Below, piece by piece: positions 7,938 to 15,804 of a stretch of DNA of 56,114 bases (positions are counted from its first letter, which is position 1; the number at the start of each line of letters is the position of its first letter). The DNA is taken from the NCBI GenBank assembly GCA_905216145.1, contig CAJMST010000014.1, positions 1 through 56,114 of the forward strand, written 5' to 3'. Made by a program: the position numbers and the translations under genes. Under the pieces are notes generated by a model that was given only the letters and a program-made list of their open reading frames with translations, searched no databases and was not told the DNA's origin. Source of the stretch: an uncultured bacterium. GTDB taxonomy: Bacteria; Actinomycetota; Coriobacteriia; Coriobacteriales; Coriobacteriaceae.

Positions 7938-7951
7938 TTGTCTTTCTCCTC

Positions 7952-8116
7952 TCATAGTCCCAGCTGTGAAAGCATGCCCTCGACCTTGGCGATGGCCGCC
8001 GCCTTTTCGGCCTCGATGCGCTTGATGTCGTCGCGCACGGCAGCAAGGTCCACCGGCTCCTCTTCCGCGAACGTGTCCACGTAGCGTGGGATGTTCAGGT
8101 TCCAGCCGTTGACGCA
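7952..8116 (-). pseudogene. HsdM C-terminal remnant (type I DNA methyltransferase)
   Basis: The frame ends NLNIPRYVDTFAEEEPVDL followed by a charged coiled-coil-like tail and LSQLGL before a TGA. This is the characteristic C-terminus of type I HsdM subunits. Everything upstream, including the S-adenosylmethionine-binding and NPPF motifs, is missing, and the remnant starts immediately after the stop of the CBASS-type effector gene at 8152. The boundary at 8116 is approximate. Confidence 0.75.
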
Positions 8117-8151
8117 GCAGCACCGCCAACCGGCCGTCATCGTCGTCCAGG

Positions 8152-8688
8152 TTATTTCAGGTCGCTCTTTTTGAATGAAGTGGATAGCATCATGAGCAGA
8201 ACGTCGTTCACTAACCTGCCTCGTAAATTGCAAAGCGTGGTAAATGCGGTTTTACCAAGGAGCTTCTTCTCGTCATCGTCGATTCGGCCCTTTTCCGGCG
8301 GACAGTGAACGATAAGTCCGCATCGGGAGCTCTTACCGTTGATAATCTCCCTAAAGCCTTCTTTGTCTAAATATCCGTAGACCACTATCAACAGGAGCGC
8401 ATCCTTTGCCTTGGATATCTGTTTGTCCGAAACGCGCTGTATGTTCTTCCTCTTGATCAGCCCAGAGTCGGAAAGATCCTCTTCGAGGTCATGGTAGTCC
8501 TCGTCACTCGCGACAATCAGTATCTTCTTGCCGTACAGCGCAAGGCCGAAGCGCCACGCCGCTTTACCGAGACGCGTGAAGGCTCCGATAGCCAATGCGA
8601 CGAACGACAGGAATCCCATGAATTCGAGGACAAGAGATATGTTTCCTCCAACAGAAAGAATGCCTGAAATTACGTTGTTGATATCCAT
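8152..8688 (-). CDS. Membrane effector candidate of CBASS-like system
   Basis: 178 residues. An AGGTGA site precedes the ATG at 8688, which lies only 10 bases after the CD-NTase stop, so the two genes are coupled. Residues about 10-55 contain one long or two short hydrophobic helices (ISLVLEFMGFLSFVALAIGAF, WRFGLALYG). From about 53 a Rossmann-like domain follows: KKILIVASDEDYHDLEEDL, KNIQRVS, DALLLIVVYGYLD, CGLIVHCPPEKGRID and the terminal CNLRGRLVNDVLLMML. This pattern resembles TIR-like or receiver-like domains of small membrane proteins next to nucleotide cyclases. The likely role is membrane disruption or NAD-type activity on binding a cyclic nucleotide, which is inference. I cannot assign a named Cap family. 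Confidence 0.6.
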   Translation of the reverse strand: MDINNVISGILSVGGNISLVLEFMGFLSFVALAIGAFTRLGKAAWRFGLALYGKKILIVASDEDYHDLEEDLSDSGLIKRKNIQRVSDKQISKAKDALLLIVVYGYLDKEGFREIINGKSSRCGLIVHCPPEKGRIDDDEKKLLGKTAFTTLCNLRGRLVNDVLLMMLSTSFKKSDLK

Positions 8689-8698
8689 CGATTATCAC

Positions 8699-10006
8699 CT
8701 ACTCTACGTTGATGAAGAATGGGTTGCTCCAACGGACGCAATAGCCCCTTCGGATTACAAAACATTGAACATAGTGTTTCCCCGTATACGCTGTCTCCTC
8801 CCGACGGGAAGTCTTTTCTATGTTTGGGATCTCGAAACCACCCCTACGGCAAACCCTCATAGCTTCATCGCCGGTATTCGTGACTTGCCACTTTACCCTG
8901 CCATCTTTTACCGGCCCACAGTTCACTCTGTACACGATAGTGGAGCCCTTCGGTATGAGCGCGCCGTCGTTTTCGAGTGCTCGCATTTCTCCTGAAGGCA
9001 ATTTGACCGTCGCCGTAATTGTTGCATTTGGCTTACGTGCCTGCATGGGAAAGCCTAACGGCTGCCTGTGCGGAACAGACAATGCGTACTGTTGGCTTAT
9101 TGACTTATCTGATGCCGTGGTTCCGTACGAAGAGACTCCCGAAGGAAAGTTGTTTCCAAGTATTTGCTTCCAGACGCTGTTGCCGGTTCCTTCATCCGCA
9201 AGAAGCGAGAGATGCTCGTTGAGTTTGTCCACGAACTGGGCGAAATCGTTATAGCAGTACTTTCCGGCAAGGTTGTTTCCCTCTATGGCTGGATCCTCAA
9301 TGAAGGGCACCTTGTACGAGTCGAGTTCATCGGCGTATGCAACTGCAAGGTTTGCCATTACCTGCATGACGCAGTCCTCGATTGACAACCCTGCTTCAGG
9401 TAGATTGTCGGCGATCATCTTCTCAAGAGTGATGCCCTTTGGGAACTTCACACAACTTGGGCAGTTCTCCCTTCTCCACCACTTCATTATCTTCACTAGA
9501 GGTTTGTAATCCCCGTTGAACCCTTTGTTAACCTCAGTCGTCCAAGCGAGATGCTCTTTGGGATTCGTCTGCCTCCATTCGCCATCGGTTTTCGAACCGA
9601 TGTAGAGAAGACCGTCTTCATCTTTGACCAAGGGGACAACATCGAGATGGAAGTTCGCCATGTCAATGCCGATGGAATGCGTTTGCATTTTGACGCTCTT
9701 GTAGCACTCGCGCTCGCGTATCGCATCCTCGAGCTCGACCAAAACGCGATACGGGGAGTCGTTAATGGAGCGGTTTGTCTCAACGATGATGTCAATATCG
9801 CAGCTGTCAGAATCTTTCTTCGGTCGTATGAAGGTCTGCTTGGCGTATGAACCCGAGAGGTATGTGTCCTTGCATACAGCCCCATAAGTCTCACTTGCCT
9901 TGAGATGGTCCCTGAGATTTCGGTGAAGTCGACTCGCTTCATCAATGGTGCTCTTGCTGGGATTGATGTCCTTCAAGAATGATTCAAAGTCTGCGCTATT
10001 TGTCAT
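8699..10006 (-). CDS. CD-NTase (CBASS cyclic-oligonucleotide synthase) with AGS-C sensor domain
   Basis: 435 residues from the ATG at 10006 (AAGG seven bases upstream); an in-frame start at 10045 would add 13. The nucleotidyltransferase signature is clear: LSGSYAKQT at 51-58, then D70-I-D72 in CDIDIIVE and a third acidic residue D122 in FHLDVVP. These form the metal-binding triad of the OAS/cGAS-like superfamily. Residues about 320-435 (VKWQVTNTGDEA, RRGGF, AYTGKHYVQCFVIRRGYCVRWSNPFFINV) match the AGS-C domain found at the C-terminus of bacterial cyclases. Such enzymes make a cyclic di- or trinucleotide on phage infection and activate a linked effector, here the membrane protein at 8152. No ancillary Cap2/Cap3 or HORMA/TRIP13 genes are present, so it would be a minimal two-gene type. 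Confidence 0.85.
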   Translation of the reverse strand: MTNSADFESFLKDINPSKSTIDEASRLHRNLRDHLKASETYGAVCKDTYLSGSYAKQTFIRPKKDSDSCDIDIIVETNRSINDSPYRVLVELEDAIRERECYKSVKMQTHSIGIDMANFHLDVVPLVKDEDGLLYIGSKTDGEWRQTNPKEHLAWTTEVNKGFNGDYKPLVKIMKWWRRENCPSCVKFPKGITLEKMIADNLPEAGLSIEDCVMQVMANLAVAYADELDSYKVPFIEDPAIEGNNLAGKYCYNDFAQFVDKLNEHLSLLADEGTGNSVWKQILGNNFPSGVSSYGTTASDKSISQQYALSVPHRQPLGFPMQARKPNATITATVKLPSGEMRALENDGALIPKGSTIVYRVNCGPVKDGRVKWQVTNTGDEAMRVCRRGGFEIPNIEKTSRREETAYTGKHYVQCFVIRRGYCVRWSNPFFINVE

Positions 10007-10068
10007 ATAACCGCCTTTCCAAACAGATGTTCTAGTGTCTGACATTATAACAACCGTGCTTTAAAAAT

Positions 10069-10453
10069 GTGGTTTTTAGAGCCATTGCTAGGCACAAGAT
10101 GTTGCGGTCTCATTCCATCCGTACGATTCAGGAGCTGTCTGGCAAGCAGGAGGACAGAATGGAGCCTCAAAGCCTCCTTGAAGTCATTGAGATTCTTGTC
10201 GATTTTCGAAACATTTGCGCGCGACGATCGGCTTTGCTGTGCAAGGCCGCGCGGGCGCGATTTAAGCAATATGCTCCACTCGCTCGAGAGGGTTTTGCCC
10301 ACAAGCGAGATGCCGGAACTCGTCAATGAGCTCGACTCTGTACTACTGAAGCATCCTACATGTCTACAGCAGAATCACGCTGGAAATCGCAAAAACAATG
10401 GTGGCTTTTTTAAGGCCGCTATGAGCCAAAGCTGCCAAAGAGCAACAAACTAA
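10069..10453 (+). pseudogene. Abi_2 (AbiD/AbiF-type) abortive-infection protein, C-terminal fragment, frameshifted
   Basis: On the plus strand one frame reads SLLEVIEILVDFRNICA and the next frame continues ARDDRLCCARPRGRDLSNML, then HSLERVLPTSEMPELVNELDSVL, ending at a TAA at 10451-10453. Together they match the conserved C-terminus of Abi_2 proteins (FRNICAHDxRL...GRDxSNML). The two frames meet in the GCGCGCG run near 10219, so a one-base indel is the likely lesion. The N-terminal two thirds of the family is absent. The adjacent CD-NTase reads away on the other strand. Confidence 0.65.
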
Positions 10454-10478
10454 CTACAAACCATTGGCCTGCAAAAGC

Positions 10479-10517
10479 CCCGTGCATTGCAGCCAGCAGC
10501 GGGCTGCAATGCACGGG
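10479..10517. repeat. Strong 16-bp stem hairpin after the Abi_2 fragment
   Basis: The stem CCGTGCATTGCAGCC against GGCTGCAATGCACGG, with a seven-base loop AGCAGCG, is perfect over 16 pairs. It lies 25 bases beyond the Abi_2 stop. The only T-run (CTTTT) is on the minus-strand side, so its direction as a terminator is unclear. Confidence 0.5.
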
Positions 10518-10671
10518 CCTGCCGTTGTGCTATGTACGTGAGATTCATACAGTGGTCTACTGCCCCTGTGCCCTGTACATGCCCTCGGTTGCCTCATGGG
10601 TGCCGCCCTGACGGCGGCCGGCGCCACGCTCATGGCGCGCCGCCCGGACGGGTTCGCCCCCGAGAAGCCGC

Positions 10672-10809
10672 ATGAAGGCGAAGAGGAAGGCGAGCAGAAT
10701 GGCCTTCCTGCTGCACCTGATTGGAATGGGCATGGGGCTGTGCACGCTCGTCGTCTACGCTTGCATCAAGGTTGGGGCTGAAAGCGAAGCGGCTGACTAT
10801 GCGGGCTGA
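10672..10809 (+). CDS. Possible small membrane protein
   Basis: A 45-codon frame starting with a basic stretch (MKAKRKASR), then one hydrophobic helix (MAFLLHLIGMGMGLCTLVVYAC) and a short acidic tail ending in YAG. GAGAAG lies four bases before the ATG. It sits alone between the Abi_2 remnant and the AIPR gene and could be a remnant. Apart from this and the hairpin, 10454-10841 holds nothing I can support. Confidence 0.25.
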   Translation: MKAKRKASRMAFLLHLIGMGMGLCTLVVYACIKVGAESEAADYAG

Positions 10810-10847
10810 TCAGTGAGCGTCAAACTGTTCGGAACCGAATGGAAAAA

Positions 10848-10875
10848 GAGAGGCCCTTTGCAAAAAGGACCTCTC
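10848..10875 (-). terminator. Rho-independent terminator of the AIPR gene
   Basis: GAGAGG-c-CCTTT pairs with AAAGG-a-CCTCTC across a short loop. On the minus strand it is followed by TTTTTCC. It begins 36 bases after the stop of the AIPR-family gene and reads in its direction. Confidence 0.8.
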
Positions 10876-10911
10876 TGCTGAAAGCATTCTAGAGAGCAGC
10901 CTTGGATTACC

Positions 10912-12612
10912 TTAAGGTAACTGTAGCGAAATCTTTTCCTTGACTTTGGTTGCCATGGCGTAGGACTTAGCGGTTTTGGATGTTCCGCCAAGGGCCAGAT
11001 AAACATCCAAAACCATGTCCGCAACTTCTTGAATAATTTCATCTGACAGCTTGTCAAGGTCGAGTTTCTCTATGTCACCGAACGTCAGGTTATCTTTTTT
11101 GGACAAGATGGAAGCAACGCCCATTATCACGTAAAATCGTATGTCGCTTATTTGGGACCCTTCTAAGTCTCTCTTAATTTGCGGAAACCTCAAGCAAACC
11201 TGTTTTCCAAGGCTAGCGGCTCTGTAGTAAGCCTCAAGGTTGCCATCCTGCCCAAATATTTTCTTATACTGAGCCTCGTCAGACAAAAGCGTCGACGGTC
11301 TTGCTCTTGCCTGATCCGGTCTGCCGAGAAGTATCGACATCATGCATTGTGCAAGAAAGGAGAGGGTTACGATCTCCTCCCTCTTCCTCCCCTGGTTTTT
11401 GTAATAGTTCTTCCGCCTTTCGTAATACAACCCATTTCTTTTCATGTAGAGTTCGATTTGAATATGGATTTGGTCAGTAGCGCGAAGCGATGTCTTTTTC
11501 ACCTGAGTTTGGTTGTTCGTCGCCAGTATCACTCTGTTTCTGGTCTCATCGCTTCCGGGCACAAGGATTTTTACCATCACATTTCTGGAATCTTCGGCGT
11601 CTTCCGTACGAGACTCCATAAATTTGTATATTTCATATGACGTTTGAAGTCCATTAACGATGCGAGGCTCTTCCATTTTCACTTCTGCTCCTGCTATTTG
11701 ATAGGCTTCAGAAGCCAGTATCGTTACTCCGTTGTTGAGCCACCAGAAATCGTCTTCGCTAGGATGCTCCAACGTTTCCCTGATTCCTTTGTTGACTGAA
11801 ACATTTCCCTCGTAATCTCTGACGTTCGCCTCGAAAAGATAGCTACGGAGCTGCCCCTGGTCGTCAGTGAGGAAGCGGTAGTAATCCGACAAAGACACCA
11901 GGCCAAAGACGTCCGTTCTCTGAGGAACCGACGCATAGGACCCCGAAAAACGCATAACAAGCCCGCTCTCTGCGGGAGGCGACCAGATGCGCATCAATTC
12001 GTCTGCTCCAACTAAAACGCACGAAGAGCTAAATCGGCTTACGCCGACGATTTCGTCAATGGCGGCCGGAAGCTGCTCTTTCTGAATCTTAACGCCGTCC
12101 GATGGTGAATCCGCATTCGCGATGTACACGAACTTCATTCGGATTTCGTTTCCGGCCATCGCTGCTGCTTGAATCGCTTCTCTTATTCTTCTAAAAGTAT
12201 CGATAACACGTTCGGAATATTTATCATTGAATTCATTTAAATTTATACCGAATGTTAGAAGGTCATTACAGGTGTCCTTCCACTTCAAGAACACGTCTTC
12301 TTTGAATGATTTTGAAACCTTGGTCTGAAGAATAACTATTTCAACCCTTGATCCACGATTGATGTAGTCTTTAATCTGGACGTCCTCACTCAAGAAATTA
12401 TTGTTGGCAAAGATGTAGATCGCATCGCAGCCCCCGTCTCGCGACCCTCCAATGAGCCCTTCCGCTATCTCATCGTCGTCAAGGTCGTATGGAGCCATGT
12501 ATCGAGAAGAGGCCAACAGTTCAAAGTAGTCCCCTTTAGAACTATACTCAGCCTGCTTAGAGAATTCGTCCGAAATGAATCCGTCTATCAGAATCTGGCT
12601 GTTAGTTGGCAT
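10912..12612 (-). CDS. AIPR-family abortive phage infection protein
   Basis: 566 residues from the ATG at 12612, which has GGAGG four bases upstream; the ATG at 12627 lies in front of that site. The AIPR core is evident in the middle: YLFEANVRDYEGNVSVNKGI, then FWWLNNGVTILAS, PRIVNGLQTSYEIY, ILATNNQTQVKKTSLRATD and GLYYERRKNYYKNQG. The N-terminal 200 residues include GGSRDGGCDAIYIF and VEIVILQTKVSKSF. These fit a PD-(D/E)xK-like nuclease fold (Asp in GCDA, Gln-Thr-Lys in place of ExK), as in other AIPR proteins. Family members act in abortive infection against phages; the target here is unknown. A stand-alone gene with its own terminator at 10848, beside other defence genes. Confidence 0.85.
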   Translation of the reverse strand: MPTNSQILIDGFISDEFSKQAEYSSKGDYFELLASSRYMAPYDLDDDEIAEGLIGGSRDGGCDAIYIFANNNFLSEDVQIKDYINRGSRVEIVILQTKVSKSFKEDVFLKWKDTCNDLLTFGINLNEFNDKYSERVIDTFRRIREAIQAAAMAGNEIRMKFVYIANADSPSDGVKIQKEQLPAAIDEIVGVSRFSSSCVLVGADELMRIWSPPAESGLVMRFSGSYASVPQRTDVFGLVSLSDYYRFLTDDQGQLRSYLFEANVRDYEGNVSVNKGIRETLEHPSEDDFWWLNNGVTILASEAYQIAGAEVKMEEPRIVNGLQTSYEIYKFMESRTEDAEDSRNVMVKILVPGSDETRNRVILATNNQTQVKKTSLRATDQIHIQIELYMKRNGLYYERRKNYYKNQGRKREEIVTLSFLAQCMMSILLGRPDQARARPSTLLSDEAQYKKIFGQDGNLEAYYRAASLGKQVCLRFPQIKRDLEGSQISDIRFYVIMGVASILSKKDNLTFGDIEKLDLDKLSDEIIQEVADMVLDVYLALGGTSKTAKSYAMATKVKEKISLQLP

Positions 12613-12755
12613 TCTTCCTCCATCCAAAGATGAATAAACTAATGAAATGATATGACTTTTATGATTTTAGTGTAAACACCAAAACAGCCGCGTCTTAACA
12701 CCCTGATAAGCTTTGGGCAAAATTATCGCAACGCCTTATTCAACAGGAGGTTGCG

Positions 12756-13173
12756 ATGACGCGGGCAAACATAGAACACAGGAACATGTGGGCAGATCAC
12801 ATCGAACGCTGCCTCTCGTCCAGTATGTGTGTGGGACTGGTGTAGGCTCAACCACGTAAGCAGACCCTGCCTTTACAGGTGGCTGGCCAAGTTCAGGGAT
12901 GAGGGGTCCGGGCGCTTCCCATGCAGGAATGCCGCCACGATGGATTGGCTCGAGATCGCCAGTTACGGCCTGGCGGATGCAAAGGGCATCGTGCCAGTGG
13001 TGAGCAGCGCTTCGGATAGCGCGGTAGCCTCGGCTGCCAAGTGCGGCGATGTCGTTGTGAACTCGTTCACCACCCCCGACCGTGTGCTCATGTCACGACA
13101 TTCCACCGACATGCGTGCCAGCATTCAGCGCCTTGCTGTCTGTGGTAGCGGAAAACTGAACACTTCGGCTTGA
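12756..13173 (+). pseudogene. IS66-family accessory orf remnant (TnpA-like, fused to TnpB-like tail)
   Basis: AGGAGG lies five bases before the ATG at 12756. The frame reads MTRANIEHRNMWADHIERCL and stops at 12843. The next frame takes over at the TGTGTG run near 12829 and reads DWCRLNHVSRPCLYRWLAKF, as in IS66 accessory protein TnpA. After the GLADAKGIVPV region the sequence passes into RHSTDMRASIQRLAV, which resembles the N-terminus of TnpB, and ends at 13173. One frameshift and an internal deletion thus join two orfs. Confidence 0.65.
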
Positions 13174-13264
13174 CCATTTAGGACACAAAGGCAGGCACGC
13201 CAACCATCACAATCGACTACCTTGGTTGCTGCCTAGAAATATCAACCAGGGAGGTCGGAAAGGT

Positions 13265-13527
13265 GTGATCAGCATGTCCACGGTTCATTCTATACGGCAG
13301 ATGAGGAAGCGGGTCGACTCGATATCCGAGAATGCCTGAAAAACGGGCGTGTCGCGTAACACGGTGTACACCAAGCTGAAGAGCCCGACCTCACGCTACC
13401 CATCCTGGTGCGCAGGCGGGGCGACAGGTTGCTCAACGCCTACCGGGGTGTGTTTTGCGCACGGCTAGACGAGGGCTCGAGGCAGTGGCGCAAGCATCGC
13501 CACACCGCGCGCAGGATATGGCTCGCC
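13265..13527 (+). pseudogene. IS21-family IstA-like N-terminal remnant
   Basis: A GTG at 13265 is followed by MSTVHSIRQMRKRVDSISEN, a stop, then KTGVSRNTVYTKLK: a helix-turn-helix start as in IS21-type transposases. After a frameshift it continues PDLTLPILVRRRGDRLLNAY and WRKHRHTARRIW. It breaks off at about 13527, where IS256-like sequence begins. Confidence 0.5.
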
Positions 13528-13529
13528 TC

Positions 13530-13849
13530 TGCCCTCGAGGTGGACCGCATGAGCGCGAGCCAAGTGTCGAGGATCTGCGAGTTGTCCGACGCGATCGTTG
13601 AGGACATGCAGACCAGGGGCCTCTCTGATACGGCCTTTCCCTACGTCTGGCACGATGCGATCCGCATTAAATGCAGAGATCCGGGCCACGCCTCCTCGTG
13701 CGCGATCGTCACCGCCATCGGCGCCTGCTTAGATGGCGGTGACGATCGCTCGGGCTCGATGCCGTTGACACGGAGTCCTATGCCGGATGGTTGACGTTTC
13801 TGCGCTCGTTGCGCGAGCGGGGTGTTGAAGGAGTCGTCTGCGTAACCTC
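13530..13849 (+). pseudogene. IS256-family transposase fragment
   Basis: MSASQVSRICELSDAIVEDM, then GLSDTAFPYVWHDAIRIKCR and SCAIVTAIGACLDG correspond to the centre of IS256-type (mutator) transposases, including the region of the first catalytic Asp (here WHDA). A frameshift near 13740 is needed to continue into SLGLDAVDTESYAGWLTFLR and RERGVEGVVCVTS, after which homology stops abruptly at about 13849. Confidence 0.7.
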
Positions 13850-13850
13850 C

Positions 13851-14220
13851 ATATCACTCCTTCTCGCACACAGCGCAGATTACCAGGGTGCGCTCATCAA
13901 CCCAGCTGGAGAGCACCTTGCGGCTCGGGTATCCCATGGCCCCTATCGTGCGCGCCAGACTTTTCCCGTGCCCCGAGTAGTGATCGACCGCATTCCGCTT
14001 CTCCTCATCGGAATACCTCGGCCTGCGATGCTCCCCTTCCAGGAACTCATCGCCGCCGAGCTGGTATTCTTTCCGCCGGTTGTGGGGTGTGACACGGCTG
14101 GGTTAGCCGAGCTCTGCTATGGTGTCGGCCGTGCTGCATCCGAAACCGGCGAACGTCTCGATGGCTTTCGCCTTTTGTTCTGCGCTGTAAATCCGTATGA
14201 TCCTGCCGGTCCTCTTTTGG
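13851..14220 (-). pseudogene. IS3-family OrfA remnant
   Basis: On the minus strand the frame reads RIIRIYSAEQKAKAIETFAG, then FGCSTADTIAELG before a stop, then YSDEEKRNAVDHYSGHGKSL and ARTIGAMGYPSRKVLSSWVD. This is the paired helix-turn-helix layout of IS3-family OrfA (IS150-like). No OrfB (DDE domain) follows. The edges are approximate. Confidence 0.6.
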
Positions 14221-14373
14221 TCCAGGATTTCCTCCGCAGTTCCAAGGGGCTAGATGGATAAATCAGGCAGGGCCATTACAGCGCTACGTGTTGAAAACTA
14301 GGCCAGCGAAGAGAACTTTGTGAAACGTTTTGTGAAGCGCGGCAGGACGAAGCTACCCCTCGGCAGAGGCGTC

Positions 14374-15804
14374 TCAACCGCCGGCGGGAACGTCGACACA
14401 GCTTTCAAGGTAGCTCTTCATGATGTCTTCCAATGTGGGCACGCGCCCTTCGGCCAATATGCCCAAGGCATCCAGCACATCGAATACGGCGGTTGCGTCA
14501 TCGGCCCCGAGAAGGTCTTTGTTGCACTGGTTCAACCTCGCATCGAGCACAGTATGCCCGCGCCGCGCGGCCACCCTTGCAAGGGCATCGCCATCGGCAA
14601 TCAGTGGGTGCCTTTGGATTTCGAAAACCAGCCCATACTCTTCGCCGGGCTTTCTGGAATCGAGATCAAACGCGAGTCCGATCTCTTGTACAACGAGCCA
14701 TGTTTCGGCATATAGCTTCCCCGCCTCATCCAAGAATAGCCTCGTCATAGCGGGCACGAAATCCCCATACCCAAGAAATTTCCCGCAAAGAAGCGTTTTC
14801 GACAGGGAAGAGACCTTCGGATAGCGAGACAGCCACGCCCTGCCCTCTCGAGTTTTAAGCAAGGGGCAAACCTCTTCGGGATTTCCAAGCATTTCCGTAA
14901 GTATGTAGAACCTGGCACAGAAGGCGGCGGCGGTCCTGTTAATCCGAATGCCGGGCGCGTAATGGCCCATCGGAGTCTCGAAGCCGGCGGCCCTTTCATA
15001 TGCGACCCTGCACTCCGCACGCATACCAAGCAAGGCGTAGCACAGGCTCATCTCGAAATAGGGATATCCGAGGGACGGTTGCTTATTGAGCGCGGCGAGG
15101 CGCTCTTCGGCAATCGAGAGCTGCAATTTCGCCACCTCGGGTTTGTCGTACAGTGTCAGCCGGGCAAGCTGCCATCGACACTCGAGCGCCGCCATATCCT
15201 GCAGGCTTCTCTCAAGGAGGCCTATAGCCTCATCAGTGTACGACACGGCGCGCTCAACGCTCTCTCCAACCATTAAGGCTAGGGCAGCGCGTTCTCGCAG
15301 CACTTGGGAGCGCCGCAGAATCGCCTCGGGAGGAAGGCCATCCTCCATCACATCCAAGTCATGCTCCGCGTCCCCATCCTTGAAATACCGCATTACGCTC
15401 TCAGCCAAAGTATTTGGGAAGCGGTCATTCACCGCCAAGCCCGAAAGCATCGCACTCAGGTTCTTATGGGCATAGTAGCGTGCATCGGGGTCGCTTACGC
15501 ACAAAAACCGATCGCATCGAGCGAAGAAATTGAGCACGGGTGCGGGATCGAGCCCGTCGGACCACGCGATTCTGCCCAGGCTCGCCATAGCGACGACGCG
15601 CTGTTGCTCGGAAAGGGAGGCATTGCTGAGGGTGTTTTTGACCTCGACCAAATACAGCTTGTTCCTGTCCTCGATACTTGTCCCTATCTGCCTCATGAAA
15701 AGAAGCCGCAGATTGAAGAGCTGCCCAAAATCGTTGGGGCCAATCGGAGCAAGCGCCTTTTCGCATTCCTCAATCAACCCCCCACCCTTCTTTAACGCCG
15801 CCAT
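14374..15804 (-). CDS. Hypothetical helical-repeat (TPR-like) protein
   Basis: 476 residues, soluble, almost all alpha-helical by composition. Repeated patterns of paired amphipathic helices (for example RAALALMVGESVERAVSYTD, LECRWQLARLTLYDKPEVA, YFEMSLCYALLGMRAECRVA) suggest TPR-like solenoid repeats, but I cannot assign a Pfam family. The C-terminus ends VDVPAGG. The start overlaps the end of the upstream membrane gene by 35 bases, which implies translational coupling and a shared role. The GC and codon pattern match the chromosome, so it does not look freshly acquired, though it borders the IS graveyard. Confidence 0.6.
   Translation of the reverse strand: MAALKKGGGLIEECEKALAPIGPNDFGQLFNLRLLFMRQIGTSIEDRNKLYLVEVKNTLSNASLSEQQRVVAMASLGRIAWSDGLDPAPVLNFFARCDRFLCVSDPDARYYAHKNLSAMLSGLAVNDRFPNTLAESVMRYFKDGDAEHDLDVMEDGLPPEAILRRSQVLRERAALALMVGESVERAVSYTDEAIGLLERSLQDMAALECRWQLARLTLYDKPEVAKLQLSIAEERLAALNKQPSLGYPYFEMSLCYALLGMRAECRVAYERAAGFETPMGHYAPGIRINRTAAAFCARFYILTEMLGNPEEVCPLLKTREGRAWLSRYPKVSSLSKTLLCGKFLGYGDFVPAMTRLFLDEAGKLYAETWLVVQEIGLAFDLDSRKPGEEYGLVFEIQRHPLIADGDALARVAARRGHTVLDARLNQCNKDLLGADDATAVFDVLDALGILAEGRVPTLEDIMKSYLESCVDVPAGG

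Larger units (their letters stand above)
12700..14280. mobile_element. Composite graveyard of IS66, IS21, IS256 and IS3 fragments
   Basis: No intact transposase lies in this 1.6 kb. Four successive fragments from unrelated IS families abut one another, three on the plus strand and one on the minus strand, each frameshifted or truncated. The junction between the IS21-like and IS256-like pieces falls near 13527 and that between IS256 and IS3 at about 13850. Repeated insertion followed by deletion explains the arrangement. Confidence 0.75.

Noticed and set aside
10045..10326. A 93-codon minus-strand frame upstream of the CD-NTase
   Set aside because: The plus strand of the same stretch rebuilds an Abi_2 C-terminus, which explains it better.
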